NCBI GenBank assembly: GCA_019914945.1
Contig: CM034103.1
Span: 11,966,001 to 12,030,000 of the forward strand
Length of the DNA stretch: 64,000 nt
Reading direction: 5' to 3'
DNA from: Typha latifolia
Taxonomy: Eukaryota > Streptophyta > Magnoliopsida > Poales > Typhaceae
This document shows positions 34,789 through 46,865 of this stretch, in pieces. Position 1 is the first letter of the stretch. Each line of letters opens with the position of its first letter. Under the pieces are notes generated by a model. It searched no databases and had not been told where the DNA came from. It saw nothing but the letters and a program-made list of their open reading frames with translations. A program made the translations under genes and the position numbers.

Positions 34789-36850
34789 TTGTGACACAAA
34801 AAGCTAAAGAACATGCAACCAGCTGTCCTCTATGTGGCAATTAGGAGAACACCTGATGTGCTATACCATATCATCCAATACGAACCAACGGAAGAGCAGG
34901 CAATACCAAATCAAAGAACCACGCAATCCTCCAAATCCAAGAAAATACTAACAAATAAACCAAATGGCGATTCTCTAAAGATTTGAAAGGCAAGAAGGGA
35001 GATTTCTTTTCTTTTGTTTTACCTTTCTCCCAAAGGAGAGGATTATGCTCCACCTCTCCTTTTCACCCTCTAATTTACCCATCTCTATTTGCCTTTCTAT
35101 TTCGTTCGTTTGTGTTCCCTTCTTTTTTTTTTTCTCTATTCGTAAATCCCAGCGGTGTTTTATATCCCGCTTTTCCCGCCTTATACAGTTATACCTATCA
35201 ACTGCTGCAACCGAAATAGTGAGTAATACAATCCTTTAGTACCACATCGCCTAATTAATAGTGTTCAAGTAAAACGACCGTGGATATATAAGAATCAATT
35301 TTATTTAATTTAGTCAAAATTGAGCTTAAAATATATAGTTTTTTATAGAAAAGTTTTGCATACATAATTAATCTTAATTTACTTTTGGAATAAGATTAAT
35401 TCTCGAATAAATAGTCTTCTTTGTTATCTCTAAAATGGGTTGTATCCTTAAATAAGAGTGTAAAAATTATTTTTTATACGATATAAAGTGAAGGAAAAAA
35501 ATGAGAAAAGTATCTTTTATTTTTTTATAAAATTACTATAAATATCTTTTGATTTGATATAAAGTAGATTGATAGGATAAATTAGTAATTAGGTTGGTGT
35601 GGTATAAAATATAATTTTGATGCATAGTGTTTGTTATTCTAGACTCGACTTGGTTGTTTAGCCGCAACTAAATTAAATAAGAAAGCGTAGACATCCACGT
35701 TTTACGATCCAAAATAAGAGAAGAGATTCTCCAGTTGCGAAGCTCATTATCCTCGTTGTATAGAGCTAACTTATCCGCTTTATCGATTTTGGCAATCGAG
35801 TGATTGCATGGTTGTTAGTAACCTTGTGGTTTAACCCTGTAGAGCAACTTCACAATTATCAATGAAGAGAGGCTTAGCCAAAATAAAAGTCACCACCGTA
35901 GCACCAAGCATCCAACCAAGATGTCCGTCACCTTCTCGTTGAGTAGGGCATGCATATATAGTTGGCAATCAATCTTTTTGACAAGGGCAATGTTGTTAGT
36001 GCAATATTTCTGTCTCATGGCTAGCCTATCCTCTTGCAGGAGGAGCAATGTCTAAGCATTCATTCGTTAATTCTTTCATACATGACTTGAACCTCGCGGC
36101 TCACACTAGCGAATGAGTGAGCAGCTTAGATATAGCAACTTTACTCTTGCTCGGATGATTCTCATCCGATGGGTAGAATTGAGAGATTACTACGAGGGGA
36201 TCGATGGGCTCTCCAACCCTAAAGGCTAGTTGTTGCGCAATTTTGAGGGAGAGAGATTGAGAGGTTGGCGGTCTCTGAAATCATACCTAGAAATCATTAT
36301 AAGAGAATTAACAAGTCTCACCGATCCACATATTGTATATAATTTATACAGGAGATATGAGTAAAATCTCAATCTTATTATTAATTTAAGATCCTATCTA
36401 CTTTTGAGATTTAGGAAAAAAAAATCTAATTATTCTATATTCTTACTCCTCAAATACCCTTCTCTAAATTAGAGGTACAAATTTAAGGATTTGTCCATGC
36501 AAATGTTCATGTCTTAGCTAGACCTGATTATTGGGTCATTACACCTGGCTAATAATATTTTATACAATATGGTCATTATACTTGGTTAGAGCCTGATATC
36601 TCTCTAGCTATGGGTGATAATGAGCTATAATATTCTAGCACGGCTATAATTAAAATACTTAAGACTCGATCAGCCTGTCCGATGATCACCTCTTGTCTTG
36701 TCTCCACCACTATTGGATTTGGATTTCTAGGCTCTGCCAATTTATATATCAGTCAGGTATTGTCCGATATACGACACGTAGCCTTTGAGATCCGGGGTGC
36801 CTCTTCAATTTATTAAATCGCAGTAGGGTTTTTGGCAAAATCGGCTCCGA
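34789..36850. other. Divergent intergenic region, TRM32-like (-) to eL36 (+)
   Basis: Probably promoter and leader for both genes. It holds a truncated MITE (35373-35643). The remainder is AT-rich with no coding signal. Confidence 0.5.
35373..35643 (-). mobile_element. Third copy of the Tourist-like MITE, minus orientation, truncated
   Basis: Reversed, it matches the copy at 58861-59269: TAATTTACTTTTGGAATAAG corresponds to the 3' terminus, and the ATATAAAGTGAAGG and TTATAAAATTACTATAAATA blocks match. About 40 bp inside and the 5' terminal part (about 100 bp) are missing. Confidence 0.72.
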
Positions 36851-36853
36851 GTG

Positions 36854-36862
36854 TTAGGGTTT
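36854..36862 (+). promoter_or_regulatory. Telo-box-like TTAGGGTTT at the eL36 leader
   Basis: TTAGGGTTT at 36854, with AGGGTTTTT at 36825, just before the 5' UTR intron. Telo boxes near the start site are typical of plant ribosomal protein genes (established); activity here is inferred. Confidence 0.55.
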
Positions 36863-37022
36863 GGGTTCCCGTCGTTAGCGAGTTTGAGGTAAGAAGCGGA
36901 TCTCCCGATCTCGATCATGATGAAGGGAAGTCGTAGATCTGCTCCCTTGAAGCATTTACTTGTTACTTGTTATGATTTTATTTGTTTTTAACTTGTGAAT
37001 TTAGAGTTCCTGGCGGATCGCG

Positions 37023-38156
37023 ATGGCTCCTTCGCAGCCGAACACTGGGCTATTCGTTGGGCTCAACAAAGGGCACATCGTTACTAAGCGGGAGCTTCCT
37101 CCTCGTCCTTCCAGCAGAAAAGGGGTAAGATTAGAACACTCCTTTTACTTGAAATGAGTCTTCTTTTTGTTTGGTATTCCGTTACGCTTCTTGCATTGTT
37201 TTGATGAGCAGAGCGGATTAAATTAGTTTATTTGCTAGTGTATGATGATAGATTGCGTTTAGGGCACTGGAAAGTTATTCTGTAAACAAAAAAAATTGGA
37301 TCTTTAGTATCTATAGTTTCATCCTTAAGTACATGATTTTTGGCATATTTGCAACAGTATCTTCCTCATTTTGTTCATTATTTGTTGGGATCACTGTCGA
37401 TGGTATCATATAATCTCCCATTAAGCTGGTAGACATGGAGAATTAACCACATTTTGCTTCGAAGTTAACTTTTTGTATATTTTTCTTCATAGTCTGCTAT
37501 AATAGATGAGGTGCTTAGGCCAGAATCTTTATGCTGTGGGTCTTCTTAGAAGCAATATTTTAGGAGTCTGAGAACCCACCAGTGAATACTGGATGGTTGT
37601 TAAACAACCACATTATTTGGTTCTTCATATGTCAAAGACCAATCTTATGCTTACTGGAAGAGATCTTGATATTCTCCTGTAATGCTATGTCCTTCCAGTG
37701 AACCTAGTGCTGTTAAGTTATTCTGTTTGGTTGGTCTAAATTTTGATGGAGATTGTGAAATGTTATATTTCAGAAAACTAGCAAGAGGGTGCATTTTGTG
37801 AGGAACCTCATCAGGGAAGTTGCTGGATTTGCACCCTATGAGAAGCGTATCACTGAGCTTTTGAAAGTTGGAAAGGACAAGCGTGCACTGAAGGTAGCAA
37901 AGAGAAAGCTTGGTACACATAAGCGAGCGAAGAAGAAGCGTGAGGAGATGGCTAATGTTCTCAGGAAGATGAGGTAACTCACTGTTCTTCTTGTCGCATG
38001 ATATTCTTAGAGCGTATTCATTTTAATGCAATTGTTTATGAATTCTTTTTCATGTCGATGATACATCAACAATTATGTAAGAGTTGCTTATGGTCATCTA
38101 TATATATTGTTTGTCCTCTTTACAGATCTGCTGGAGTCTCTGAGAAGAAGAAATGA
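37023..38156 (+). CDS. RPL36: 60S ribosomal protein eL36
   Basis: Exons: 37023-37124, 37774-37973 and 38126-38156, giving 110 aa, the normal length. Product starts [20 protein letters not shown] and contains [20 protein letters not shown] and the basic [20 protein letters not shown] block, ending SEKKK. It is a structural protein of the large cytosolic ribosomal subunit. A 5' UTR intron is likely (GT at 36889, AG at 37003-37004), a common arrangement in plant ribosomal protein genes. All introns are GT-AG and phases close. Confidence 0.97.
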
Positions 38157-39320
38157 AACTCTGCAGGTGGTTGAGAAGTTCCCTCGGCATGATGGAACCT
38201 GACTGCAGAATTTTGATAGTTTGAACTTGTTTTAGATATTTACTAGTTTTTCATTGCAAAATTTTCTCAAAATTTTCATCTTTGTAAGTGCCTGCCACTA
38301 ATTATATGTGGCTTTCGACTATTATGATTTTTGCTTGTATTGAATACTTTTTCCAGCAAATTTGTCCAGGATAATATCTGGTGCTACAGCTTGTTGAGTG
38401 AACTAAAGAGGCCTGATATTTGGTTCTTTTGGGGTTCTAGAAATCACTGTTTCATTCAAACTAAGTGCCTGGTGAATAGCGACTGTGATCTCGAATGTAA
38501 TTATTTATCCTTATTGATAAATGGAGCTTAAGCAGCTCAAGGATTTTATACTGCTGTAGATCCAATGAGAAGTGTGTTATTTTCCTTGTTGATATCGATG
38601 ACATATGCTTTTAATCAAGGTGGGTGTTAAGTCCTTATCCTTAATCTCATCTTTTCTATCCTGATTCATGTAGGCATTGGGAAATTTGGCCTTTTTGTTT
38701 AAGGCACATTTTTGGTGTATATGCATTCTTTCCTTCAAAGTCTGTACAATGCACGAGGAGTTTTGATTGAGAAATAATTGTCAGTGAGATTGTGTAAGGT
38801 GATTCTTCTTAGACCATTTCTTGAGGATAAGGTCTATTTCATTGTGCTCTGGACCGGTTCAATTCACTGGTGAAGGTAATCTATATTTGTTGGGAGTCAA
38901 ATATGGAAGCTTTTGATCTACTTAATTTCCTTAACCTACCAAATTGGAGGTATCTTTTTCTCTTTTTCCACTTGTAAAGTTGTAGGGAAATTTGCTTACT
39001 CAATCCAAGATAAAATGATGCATTTTTGGGTGGACGACAAGAGAAGCTAGAGGAGAATAGAATGTGGAGGAGGAGGCTCGAGGAGAAGAAGAATTGACTT
39101 TCATATTTTTGTCTTGCTTGGCCTTGCTCCTTTTACTTTAAGATTTCGACTACTAAAGAAACTAAAGTTCCATCAAATCCTAAAGGTTAATAGAGGTATT
39201 TAAGGCATTTAAAAAAAAGGAATAGTTTATAGTTGAAGAGATTTTCTTTCTTTTTCTTTTGTAATCTGCCTGAATCTTTTCTACAAATATTTAATAAAAT
39301 ATGAGTTTGATTTGATAGAT

Positions 39321-39561
39321 AAGCGAAAATTTAGGGTGTTAGCCCAAAGTTGTAGTATGATGTGATATCTCTATGGTCCAAACTACTACTACTTGTTTGT
39401 CTTTTTATTTGTTATGCGGAGATTTGTAAATAAAAAATTAAGTGAAAAGTCAGGATATTAAATACAAATTTTCCAAAGTTTTAGTATGATGTGATGTGTG
39501 ATATATATCCATACTACTACTTTGTGTTTTTATTTCTCATGCAGACATTTGTAATAGAAAA
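39321..39561 (+). repeat. Two-copy tandem repeat, about 120 bp period
   Basis: AAGCGAAAATTTAGGGTGTT...TAGTATGATGTGATATC at 39321 recurs as AAGTGAAAAGTCAGGATATT...TAGTATGATGTGATGTG at 39440. Both continue through ACTACTAC and TTTTTATTT to an ATTTGTAA end. Confidence 0.8.
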
Positions 39562-41244
39562 ATGCTTTGAAGACCTTATGAACTATTTATTTATATAATA
39601 GTTTGCAATGATTTCCTCCAGAAGCCAATAAGCATAATAACAAATTAAAATTAGAATAAATATAAACTTATCATTGGATAAGGGATGGTATTATCTTTTC
39701 TTTTTTTTAGTGTCTGAATAATGTTTAGTTGTGACAATTTGGATAAGAAATAGATGTGGTCAAATTGACCTAATTGCTTTTCTTAGTTTGATATAGAAGT
39801 AGATATTTGTAATTAATTTTATTTTGCATATAGAAAACTATTATACTGTCTACTAGTTTTAGAATTTCTGCCCCAAAAATAATTTGACTAAATTCATCAT
39901 AATTCATACAATACATATAGTATCACAAAAGCCATCACAATATTGGATTGAATCTTCAAAATGTGACAAAATACATCACCATAAATAGTCAGATAAAGGG
40001 TTTTAGAGAGTAAAGTTCTTATTCCCCATCTTATTTTTCTTATCTCAGTTTTTAGTTTCATTATTATTATTATTTTGAAACAAAAGGAGGGTTTATCCTA
40101 AAAACCATCCCTTTTGTCCCAGCAACTGAATGGAAGAAAAGGTGAAATATTTGCTGCAATTAGTGATTCATGACGCAAATAACAACAACCCATCACTGAC
40201 AAAATTGAAGCCATGAAAGCTCCCACGTTGGCATCTCTGTTAAAAGGGCCTCATCAAAGACCAAATCAATGTGGAAACCACTTTGCAATCAATCAGACAC
40301 CAAAGATTCCACAATCCAAATCAATAGGGACAGGTAGAGGACAGCATCCAAGCCTTAATCCCATCCAATACTTAAAAAGCCTGATAAGATTCTAGAAGGA
40401 CTCAAAGTGAAGAAAAAATTAAAAAAAAATCTCAAACGAACAAAAAAGAAAAGGACTAATCTCTAGTTTTTAACTCCTCTGAATTCATAAGAGAGATAGT
40501 AGATTAAACATAAATTCGTATCTAAGGCATATGTTAATACTGGTAATAACTTCTTTCTGTCTTCTTTAAATTCTTGTTTTTTTCGCCATTTCTGCACGTG
40601 TAGAGTTGAACTGTTTGTACTAAATTGGTGCAAATATATGTACGAAGGATGCTGTTGTACCTGGATAACAAGTACATATCTTCACAACATGGAATTTTTG
40701 CTCCCCAAGAGACAAGAGTAAGAGTCCAGAAGTTGCTGGAGAACATAAGTTTGATCAGAAGCAGGACAAGAAAGATTTACCGCTCTGATAGTTTGGAAGG
40801 ACAGCTTCATGGAATCCCTTCAGCTGTTGTCTTGTGGTGTACTACGTCTGGGGATACCTGGAAATATGTGATTGATTAGTACTTCTTTGCCAATCCTTTT
40901 ATTACTAATGGTTTGGTTTGAAACATTAGTTGTGACATTGAAAGAAAATTATAAAAGAGGGAACAAGAAGGAAAGGTACTGCAGCATTTGGTTTTGAAGG
41001 GGAGTTTTGAGAGTGAGTGCATGCATGGATTTTGTATTTGCTTAGTTGATGGATTCGTGGTTATCTTGACAAAAAAATTTCACATAAATCTTGTGTCTTT
41101 TCTTTTTATATAATTCTCATTTTTGGCTTGTGGACTCCAATTAATTGTAGGAAGAATTGCCTTTGGACCTAAAATTAGCTACATAGCATTGGTATTAATT
41201 AGCCTAGCAGCAGTATGAGTGTTTGCTAGAGCTACTTTTGTATT

Positions 41245-41250
<6 letters not shown>

Positions 41251-41283
<33 letters not shown>
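41251..41283. repeat. (GA)n microsatellite
   Basis: About 16 uninterrupted GA units. Confidence 0.95.
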
Positions 41284-41285
<2 letters not shown>

Positions 41286-41715
41286 AAGCATAGAGATGCA
41301 TGTCAGATTAATTATGAAGGTGTGCATGGCACATCAACTTGGAATCTAAGGAGTAAATGGATGATGACAGAGGATAATGGGCATGATTGAGATGATCATG
41401 TGAGGCAACGTGAGCCAAGTATGGAATCTGCAGTCCCTTCCTTTAGCTTTTCCTTTCTTTTGTTTCAGCTGCTACTACTATGAGTTGGAGGAGGACCCAA
41501 CTATACCACACTCAATCTCTCTTCTATTAGGACCCATTCTAAAAGTTAAAGCTGCCTGCCTCCCCCTTCTCTAGCTTCTCTCTCTCTCTAGATCTCACCT
41601 TAAAACTTTTTTTTGTTTCATTAAACCCTCAAAACTTTTGCCAAATATATTTTCTACTAATTTGATCCAATTTTGTCAGGCTGCCACGAACTTCATGCAG
41701 TCAGATTTGGAAGTA

Positions 41716-41805
41716 CCATCCAGTACTCGTTCATGTCATCTGCTCTACTGCAACTATCTCCCATCCAGTACACCTTCGTGTCATCTGCTCTACTGCAAGA
41801 TCTCC

Positions 41806-41832
<27 letters not shown>
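41716..41832. repeat. 45 bp tandem duplication followed by (TCTA)n
   Basis: CCATCCAGTACTCGTTCATG at 41716 and CCATCCAGTACACCTTCGTG at 41761 share TGTCATCTGCTCTACTGCAA. A TCTA tetranucleotide run follows (41806-41832). Confidence 0.88.
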
Positions 41833-41837
<5 letters not shown>

Positions 41838-42984
41838 CTTCTTCTCTTCTCTCTATATTTGTTTTTCCAATGCTCTTAGTATGATGCATACGGGGGGTTG
41901 GTTTGCTTTATTCCCTCTCCAGCGGAAGACTTTGCATTGGACTTGGCGAAAGCAGACGAGAAACCAGATTCCCTGCAAGGATTTTCTGGAGATTTCACCT
42001 CCTCTCCTTCTCCTTCTCCCTGTTCCCTTCTGCCCTTTTTTTTTTTTATCTTTGCTACTTCCAATGCATGTCTCCTACTATGAATATATGGCTTTAATCT
42101 CTCTCTCTCTCAGGTGGACCCGGGATTCCTTGGGCTGACTTGGTACAATATAAGTTCAAATACGTGTAAATACATCAATCGCATGTTCTATTATCTCTCT
42201 GCATTTTATTTCGAATGCAATCAAATTTATCAGACCAGACATGCAGATCATTACGAATGTATCGACCCACATCGAATCCCTGAAATCTCTTTAAGGATAC
42301 ATGAATGCTATGGTTCTCTTTTTTCTTTCTTTAATTTGACAAGAAAAAATAAAAACTTGTGAAATCTTTCTATATAAAGAGAGAGAGAGAATCTCGACTA
42401 AACTTATAGATCTTAAAACCTTAAAACCTAGATCGTTGAATCTTCGTTATGGAATAAATTCCACCCGTTGGAATTCATGGCCGCTTCAATATAAGCCAAG
42501 CATCTCTATATACCAGACTAGCTACTACCAATTGATCTCTCTAGTCGTCAGATAGTCAAAATGAATATTTGAATCCTTGAGTCTAAGAGAACACTTAGGA
42601 AAGATAAACAAAAAGGTTACATTTGATTGAGGCATAAATCAAACCAAATCTAAACAGCATCTGCCCATATAAAGTAATTGTCTCTTTGTCTCTCACATCC
42701 TGTGCTCTTTTGAGTTTGTTCTTGGGTCACTGCATTTGTGAAATATTCAAGAATCGTGTCACACGAAGTCGAGATAAGTATTGCGCATGTTATATATGTA
42801 TATATATTTTCGCTGTTTCTGCGCCATAAAAAGGAAAAAAAAATAAAGTTTTACCTCGTCTAGTGAGGTGAGAAATAAGAAGATAAGAAGCAATTTAATC
42901 CTCTTTCTCTAGAGAGTAGAAAATGTTTTGCTACTTAATGAATAAATTTTAATATAATAAGTATTATTTATTTTTAATAGATTA

Positions 42985-43218
42985 TGAGCTTGTAGACTAA
43001 TTATAAGTTAGACAACAAAAATATAACATTCTTTGATATATAAATTAGACAACTGAATTAACTCTTTTTTAAAAACAAGTCCTATTTCAAACCATATAAT
43101 TATGCATATATAATACTAAAAAATCCATCAAATATCTATATCTATAGATAAATCGAACCCATAACCTTTATTATAGTATGATAAAATTCGATTACTGAAC
43201 TACGATACCTAAGCGCTA
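42985..43218 (-). repeat. SINE-like element, copy 1
   Basis: On the minus strand GTAGTTCAGT (A-box-like) precedes GGTTATGGGTTCGATTT (B-box-like) by about 45 bases, a tRNA-derived promoter layout. The downstream body, including TTGATATATAAATTAGACAAC, is shared with 45663-45869. Confidence 0.45.
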
Positions 43219-43965
43219 TTTAATTTATCCATATACTGAAAGAAGACAGTCATGATCACTTGATCATATAGATCTTATCAAAGCGACCCAACTTGAAGCT
43301 ATCATTCAACAGTCAATGGCAGAATATAAACTTTGGAAGTCTAAAGATAGCCTCGATACAAGTGAAAGGATAACTTCTTTTTTTTAGTACAACAATGACT
43401 AAGGAAATATATATACATATATATATGTATATATATTGTTACTTTTATGGCTTATATCGGTATGAATGTTTCCCAGCCTCCAACGTAGGAACGAACATTG
43501 ATCACAAACCAAGAAGAAAGTTTCCAGTGGGAATCAGTGCGTGGGGAAGATAACCTAGGAAACAACCCTACACTCAGAACAGTACTACTTTGAAACCCAT
43601 TCATGAGTACAAATAACTGTAATGTTCCATTGTCATCATTGCCATTGTTCTAGAAAGCAATTAATGGAGATCTAACAAAAGTCTCATTATCATTAAGATA
43701 CATTCATCATCATACTATAGCTAGCTTGTTCGTTGCGATATATAACAACAACAACTATCTCCTTGTAGTCAGAGGTGGGTGTCAACTAATTAACTAGAAA
43801 GGAAAGAAATACACATGATGATTAAACAAAACCAATCTCAAGAACATGCATGCAAGAAGAAGCTAATTGATTACTTACCATCTTAATTTATATCGAAAAC
43901 AAAAGATTGCTAATTTTAATTAACCTTACCATTGTAGTAGTGACTAAAGTACTTCTCAAATTGAT

Positions 43966-44993
43966 TCACAGGAAATTCCCAGATGATAAGGAGTTGAATC
44001 CGGGGATCTGATCAGGTGTAGTCCACCCACTTCCATGTCCACCTCCCCAGTAGTACATGTACTGATCATTGCCAGGTAAACTCATCTGCTCCAAGTTGTC
44101 CTCCTCCTTCGCTGCCGCGTGCATGACTAGTCCGGGCACCGGTAAGGCCACCGGCGGCGGCTCCATCCTTCCTAGAAAAGGGAAATTATTCATTTGTTGC
44201 GCCGCCCTACTCCAGTGCTCGAGCCCGGCGCCGCCAGAGCTACCCCCGCCGTGCTCGAGCCCGGGAAAGCCTAGGTGAAGATTAGAAGCACTGCTGCTGT
44301 AATCATTCAAAGGGTGCAAGGAGTTCATGAGGGGCAATTGATGATGGGTAGGGAGTACTAGATTCGCGCCGCCCCCGCTGCCGCCAGCTGTCGACGTGCC
44401 AGGCTGGCGAGCGGCTGGTTTTGAGGAGGCTCCGGAGGCGGACTTGGTGCGCTTGCCGTTGCGGCGGCAGCCGCCGCCGACGGGGACGTTGCGGAGGGAG
44501 CCGCCGCGGGTCCAGTAGCGGCGGCAGGTCTTGCAGAAGTGGCGGGGCTGGGAGAGGGAGTAGTTGTTAAAGTAGCAGAACTTGGTGTTTGTCGACTCGC
44601 ACCGCGGGCACTTGAGGGCCGGCTCAGCCGCCGCCGGCTGGGGGACGATCTTCGTGAGCCGGGCCCGGTCCGACATCGAGCCCGGCCTGGCGGCTTCTCC
44701 GCCGCCGCTACTAGCACCTGGGGGATGATCATGTACCGCTTGTTGCTATATATAGTATCAATCCATCACAAAATAGAGGCCGAGATCAGTACTAAAACAA
44801 ATAGTATGGTATATATATAAATATTCAAGAATGGATAGGAAAAGTAAAAACAAAAACAAGAGAAAGTAAAGTGTGAGAATATTTTCTCTTTTTGAGTTAT
44901 TTAAAACTTTTTGATGATGAAGAAGAAGAAGAAACTTACCTGGTTCCAGCTGTTTGGTGGATCAAAATAAGCTGGAACTGAGGAAAAAACCAT
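43966..44993 (-). CDS. Dof zinc-finger transcription factor
   Basis: Exons: 44993-44940 (18 codons, [18 protein letters not shown]) and 44745-43966, joined in phase to give 277 aa. I set the acceptor at 44746 because it alone keeps the Dof frame; the nearer CCCCCAG at about 44717 shifts it. The Dof finger is complete: C64-X2-C67-X21-C89-X2-C92 within [19 protein letters not shown], followed by [21 protein letters not shown]. Dof proteins bind AAAG cores. The MVFSS...NWNQ N-terminus plus a small first exon resembles the DOF2.4/DOF5.1 group linked to vascular development (family knowledge; the assignment is inference). The C-terminal half is Gly/Ser-rich. Exon 2 is very GC-rich in an AT-rich setting. 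CTT and GA repeats lie upstream. Confidence 0.94.
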
Positions 44994-45007
44994 GGCAGGC
45001 ACTTTCC

Positions 45008-45224
45008 TCTTCTTCTTCTTCTTCTTCTTCTTCTTGGTGAGCTTATCTGACTATTCTTGATCAGCTGCTATGAGAGAAGGAAAGAAAGGTAGATGGATGA
45101 AGAGGTAAAGAAGATAGGGTTTATTTCATTTGCTCACTTTATGTCTTTTTGGTATTTTAATGGTAGGGTTGGGTTGAAGAGTTGCGCAATTCCTTAGCCT
45201 CTAAGGGTTCTCAAAGTGCTGTTG

Positions 45225-45256
<32 letters not shown>
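45008..45256. repeat. (CTT)n and (GA)n tracts in the Dof 5' flank
   Basis: CTT run at 45008-45035 and GA run at 45230-45256, both upstream of the Dof start. GA/CT tracts are common in plant leaders and promoters. Confidence 0.9.
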
Positions 45257-45662
45257 TTGAGTGAGGAGAGAGCAGTGTAATTGAGGGAGAGGGTTAGTGG
45301 CTAGCTGGTCATGCATGGCAAAAGTTGCAAGGAGAAAAAGGGAAGAGAGGCCATGGAAACCCTAATTGAGCATGATCTACCTCATGTGAAGAAGCCTAGA
45401 CATATATCCTCATATATATGTACATAAAGAAAGAAAGGGAAAGATTGGTCCTACTCGTGTTTTAGTGGTGTGGAATAGTCTAGTCTCGCTCTCTCTCTGT
45501 CTGTCTGGTTCAAGTGTGTGATCTTTTTCTTTTTCTGTGAATGATTTGTTTTGCATGAAATGGACTGTGTGAAACCTGTGTGTGTGATCCATTAACTTCT
45601 TTCTAGCTCTTTTCACTGTCCATGTCTTCTTTCAAAAAAATTTCATTTTTTTATTGATATGG

Positions 45663-45869
45663 AGGTCGAAAGTTATAAGCTAGACAAATGTGCTAATTAG
45701 TTTGATATATAAATTGAATAATTTAGCTAACCATTCCAAAAAATGATGAACTACTCGGATGAATAAATAACTATATATCAATCCTAATTTCTACGTGAGG
45801 AATAAACTCATAACTTTCGTCGTAAGATGATAAGACCTGACCACTGAGCTACACTTATTGAGCTATAAT
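45663..45869 (-). repeat. SINE-like element, copy 2
   Basis: On the minus strand GTAGCTCAGTGGTCAGG (good A-box) precedes a decayed B-box about 35 bases on. The body shares TTGATATATAAATTGAATAA with the copy at 42985-43218. Confidence 0.5.
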
Positions 45870-46254
45870 AGCTTTGTTTTTAACTTTTTATATTATTTGG
45901 GACATAAGTAGATACTTCATGACCTAAATATATATGTATATGCCTTTATTTTGTATTAGGAATTCATGCCTCCATATATTTATGATAGGATAACTTTACA
46001 GCTTGTTCTGAATTATATAACTAAGAGATCATCATAAAATTTAGAATACTTAGTACAAACATAAAATCCAACTTCAAACTTTTGGTTTGTTATAAGTTAA
46101 TATTTGGCTTTTAGTACCTCAGAAACATTATGATGTTAATTTTCTTAATAGACAGCTATGTATAGATGGGTTAAATTAACTATATATGTAAAACAATTTT
46201 GATATTCTTGAGCAAGTTGTTTAAAGTTTAAGGTAAAGTATAAGGGGAGTGAAA

Positions 46255-46865
46255 TTTTAAGATTAACTGACAGGTGTTTTAGGTATTTTAAATTTTTATT
46301 TCTAAAAGTAGGGATTTTTAAATAATTTCCATTAAAAAACTTTCAAAAATATCATAATTACCAATGCATTCTTCAAGATATCATAATTGTCATCGAAATG
46401 ATTGTGTATTTTAAAAATATTAATATTTTGTTAGTTAATCTAATTAATTATAATTAAAACTGAACTTAAATTCAAAAAAGAACATCTTTCCCTTATATAA
46501 ATTATTTAAAATTGTGCAAAAGCTATCCAATATTTTACCCAATATGATAATACAAGGATAAATATATTTATTTATACAAGGAAAAAATTGTTAATAGATA
46601 TTTTTATACTCTAAACTTCAAGAAAAAAATCTATTTAATTTTAATAATCATCTGTTACGAATATGTTAATAACTATCGACAACGATAATTCTAAAAGACT
46701 CAAAAGTTTTCAGTGTTTACTATTATATTTTAAAGAATATAATGGCAATTGTGACATTTTGAAAGTTTTTAGTGAAAATTATGTAATAAAACCCTTAAAA
46801 GTAAAAACATTTTTTATTCCATTAGTTGTTGTTAGCTAAAAGTTAACTGAGGATATTTTAAGGCA
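46255..46865. mobile_element. AT-rich foldback element with long inverted repeats
   Basis: About 130-150 bp at the left (ATTAAAAAACTTTCAAAAATATCATAATTACC around 46331-46362) reappears inverted on the right (GGCAATTGTGACATTTTGAAAGTTTTT around 46744-46770). The match continues outward to TTAACTGA-type ends. Divergence is high. No coding capacity; boundaries are approximate. Confidence 0.5.

Larger units (their letters stand above)
38157..43965. other. Gene-poor stretch between eL36 and Dof
   Basis: After the eL36 3' UTR this is AT-rich DNA. It holds a two-copy repeat (39321-39561), a (GA)n tract (41251-41283), a 45 bp duplication with a (TCTA)n tract (41716-41832), an AT palindrome (43408-43438) and a SINE-like piece (42985-43218). 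The 41.4-42.1 kb part is CT-rich and leader-like, but I could not connect it to a coding exon. Open frames of up to 166 aa here are low-complexity. Confidence 0.55.

Noticed and set aside
40625..40879. 84-codon frame, considered as a retroelement or gene exon
   Set aside because: Some codons looked coding-like, but no domain, neighbouring exon or splice pairing could be found.
41840..42120. Possible microRNA precursor in the leader-like CT-rich region
   Set aside because: I compared it by eye with common plant microRNA sequences and found no match or convincing hairpin.
41638..42138. 166-codon open frame in CT-rich DNA upstream of Dof
   Set aside because: It is built from a 45 bp duplication, a TCTA repeat and CT-rich DNA, has overlapping frames of equal quality, and shows no recognisable domain.
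43408..43438. ATATATAC/GTATATAT palindrome as a regulatory hairpin
   Set aside because: Simple AT-repeat palindromes are frequent in such DNA, and nothing else supports a function.
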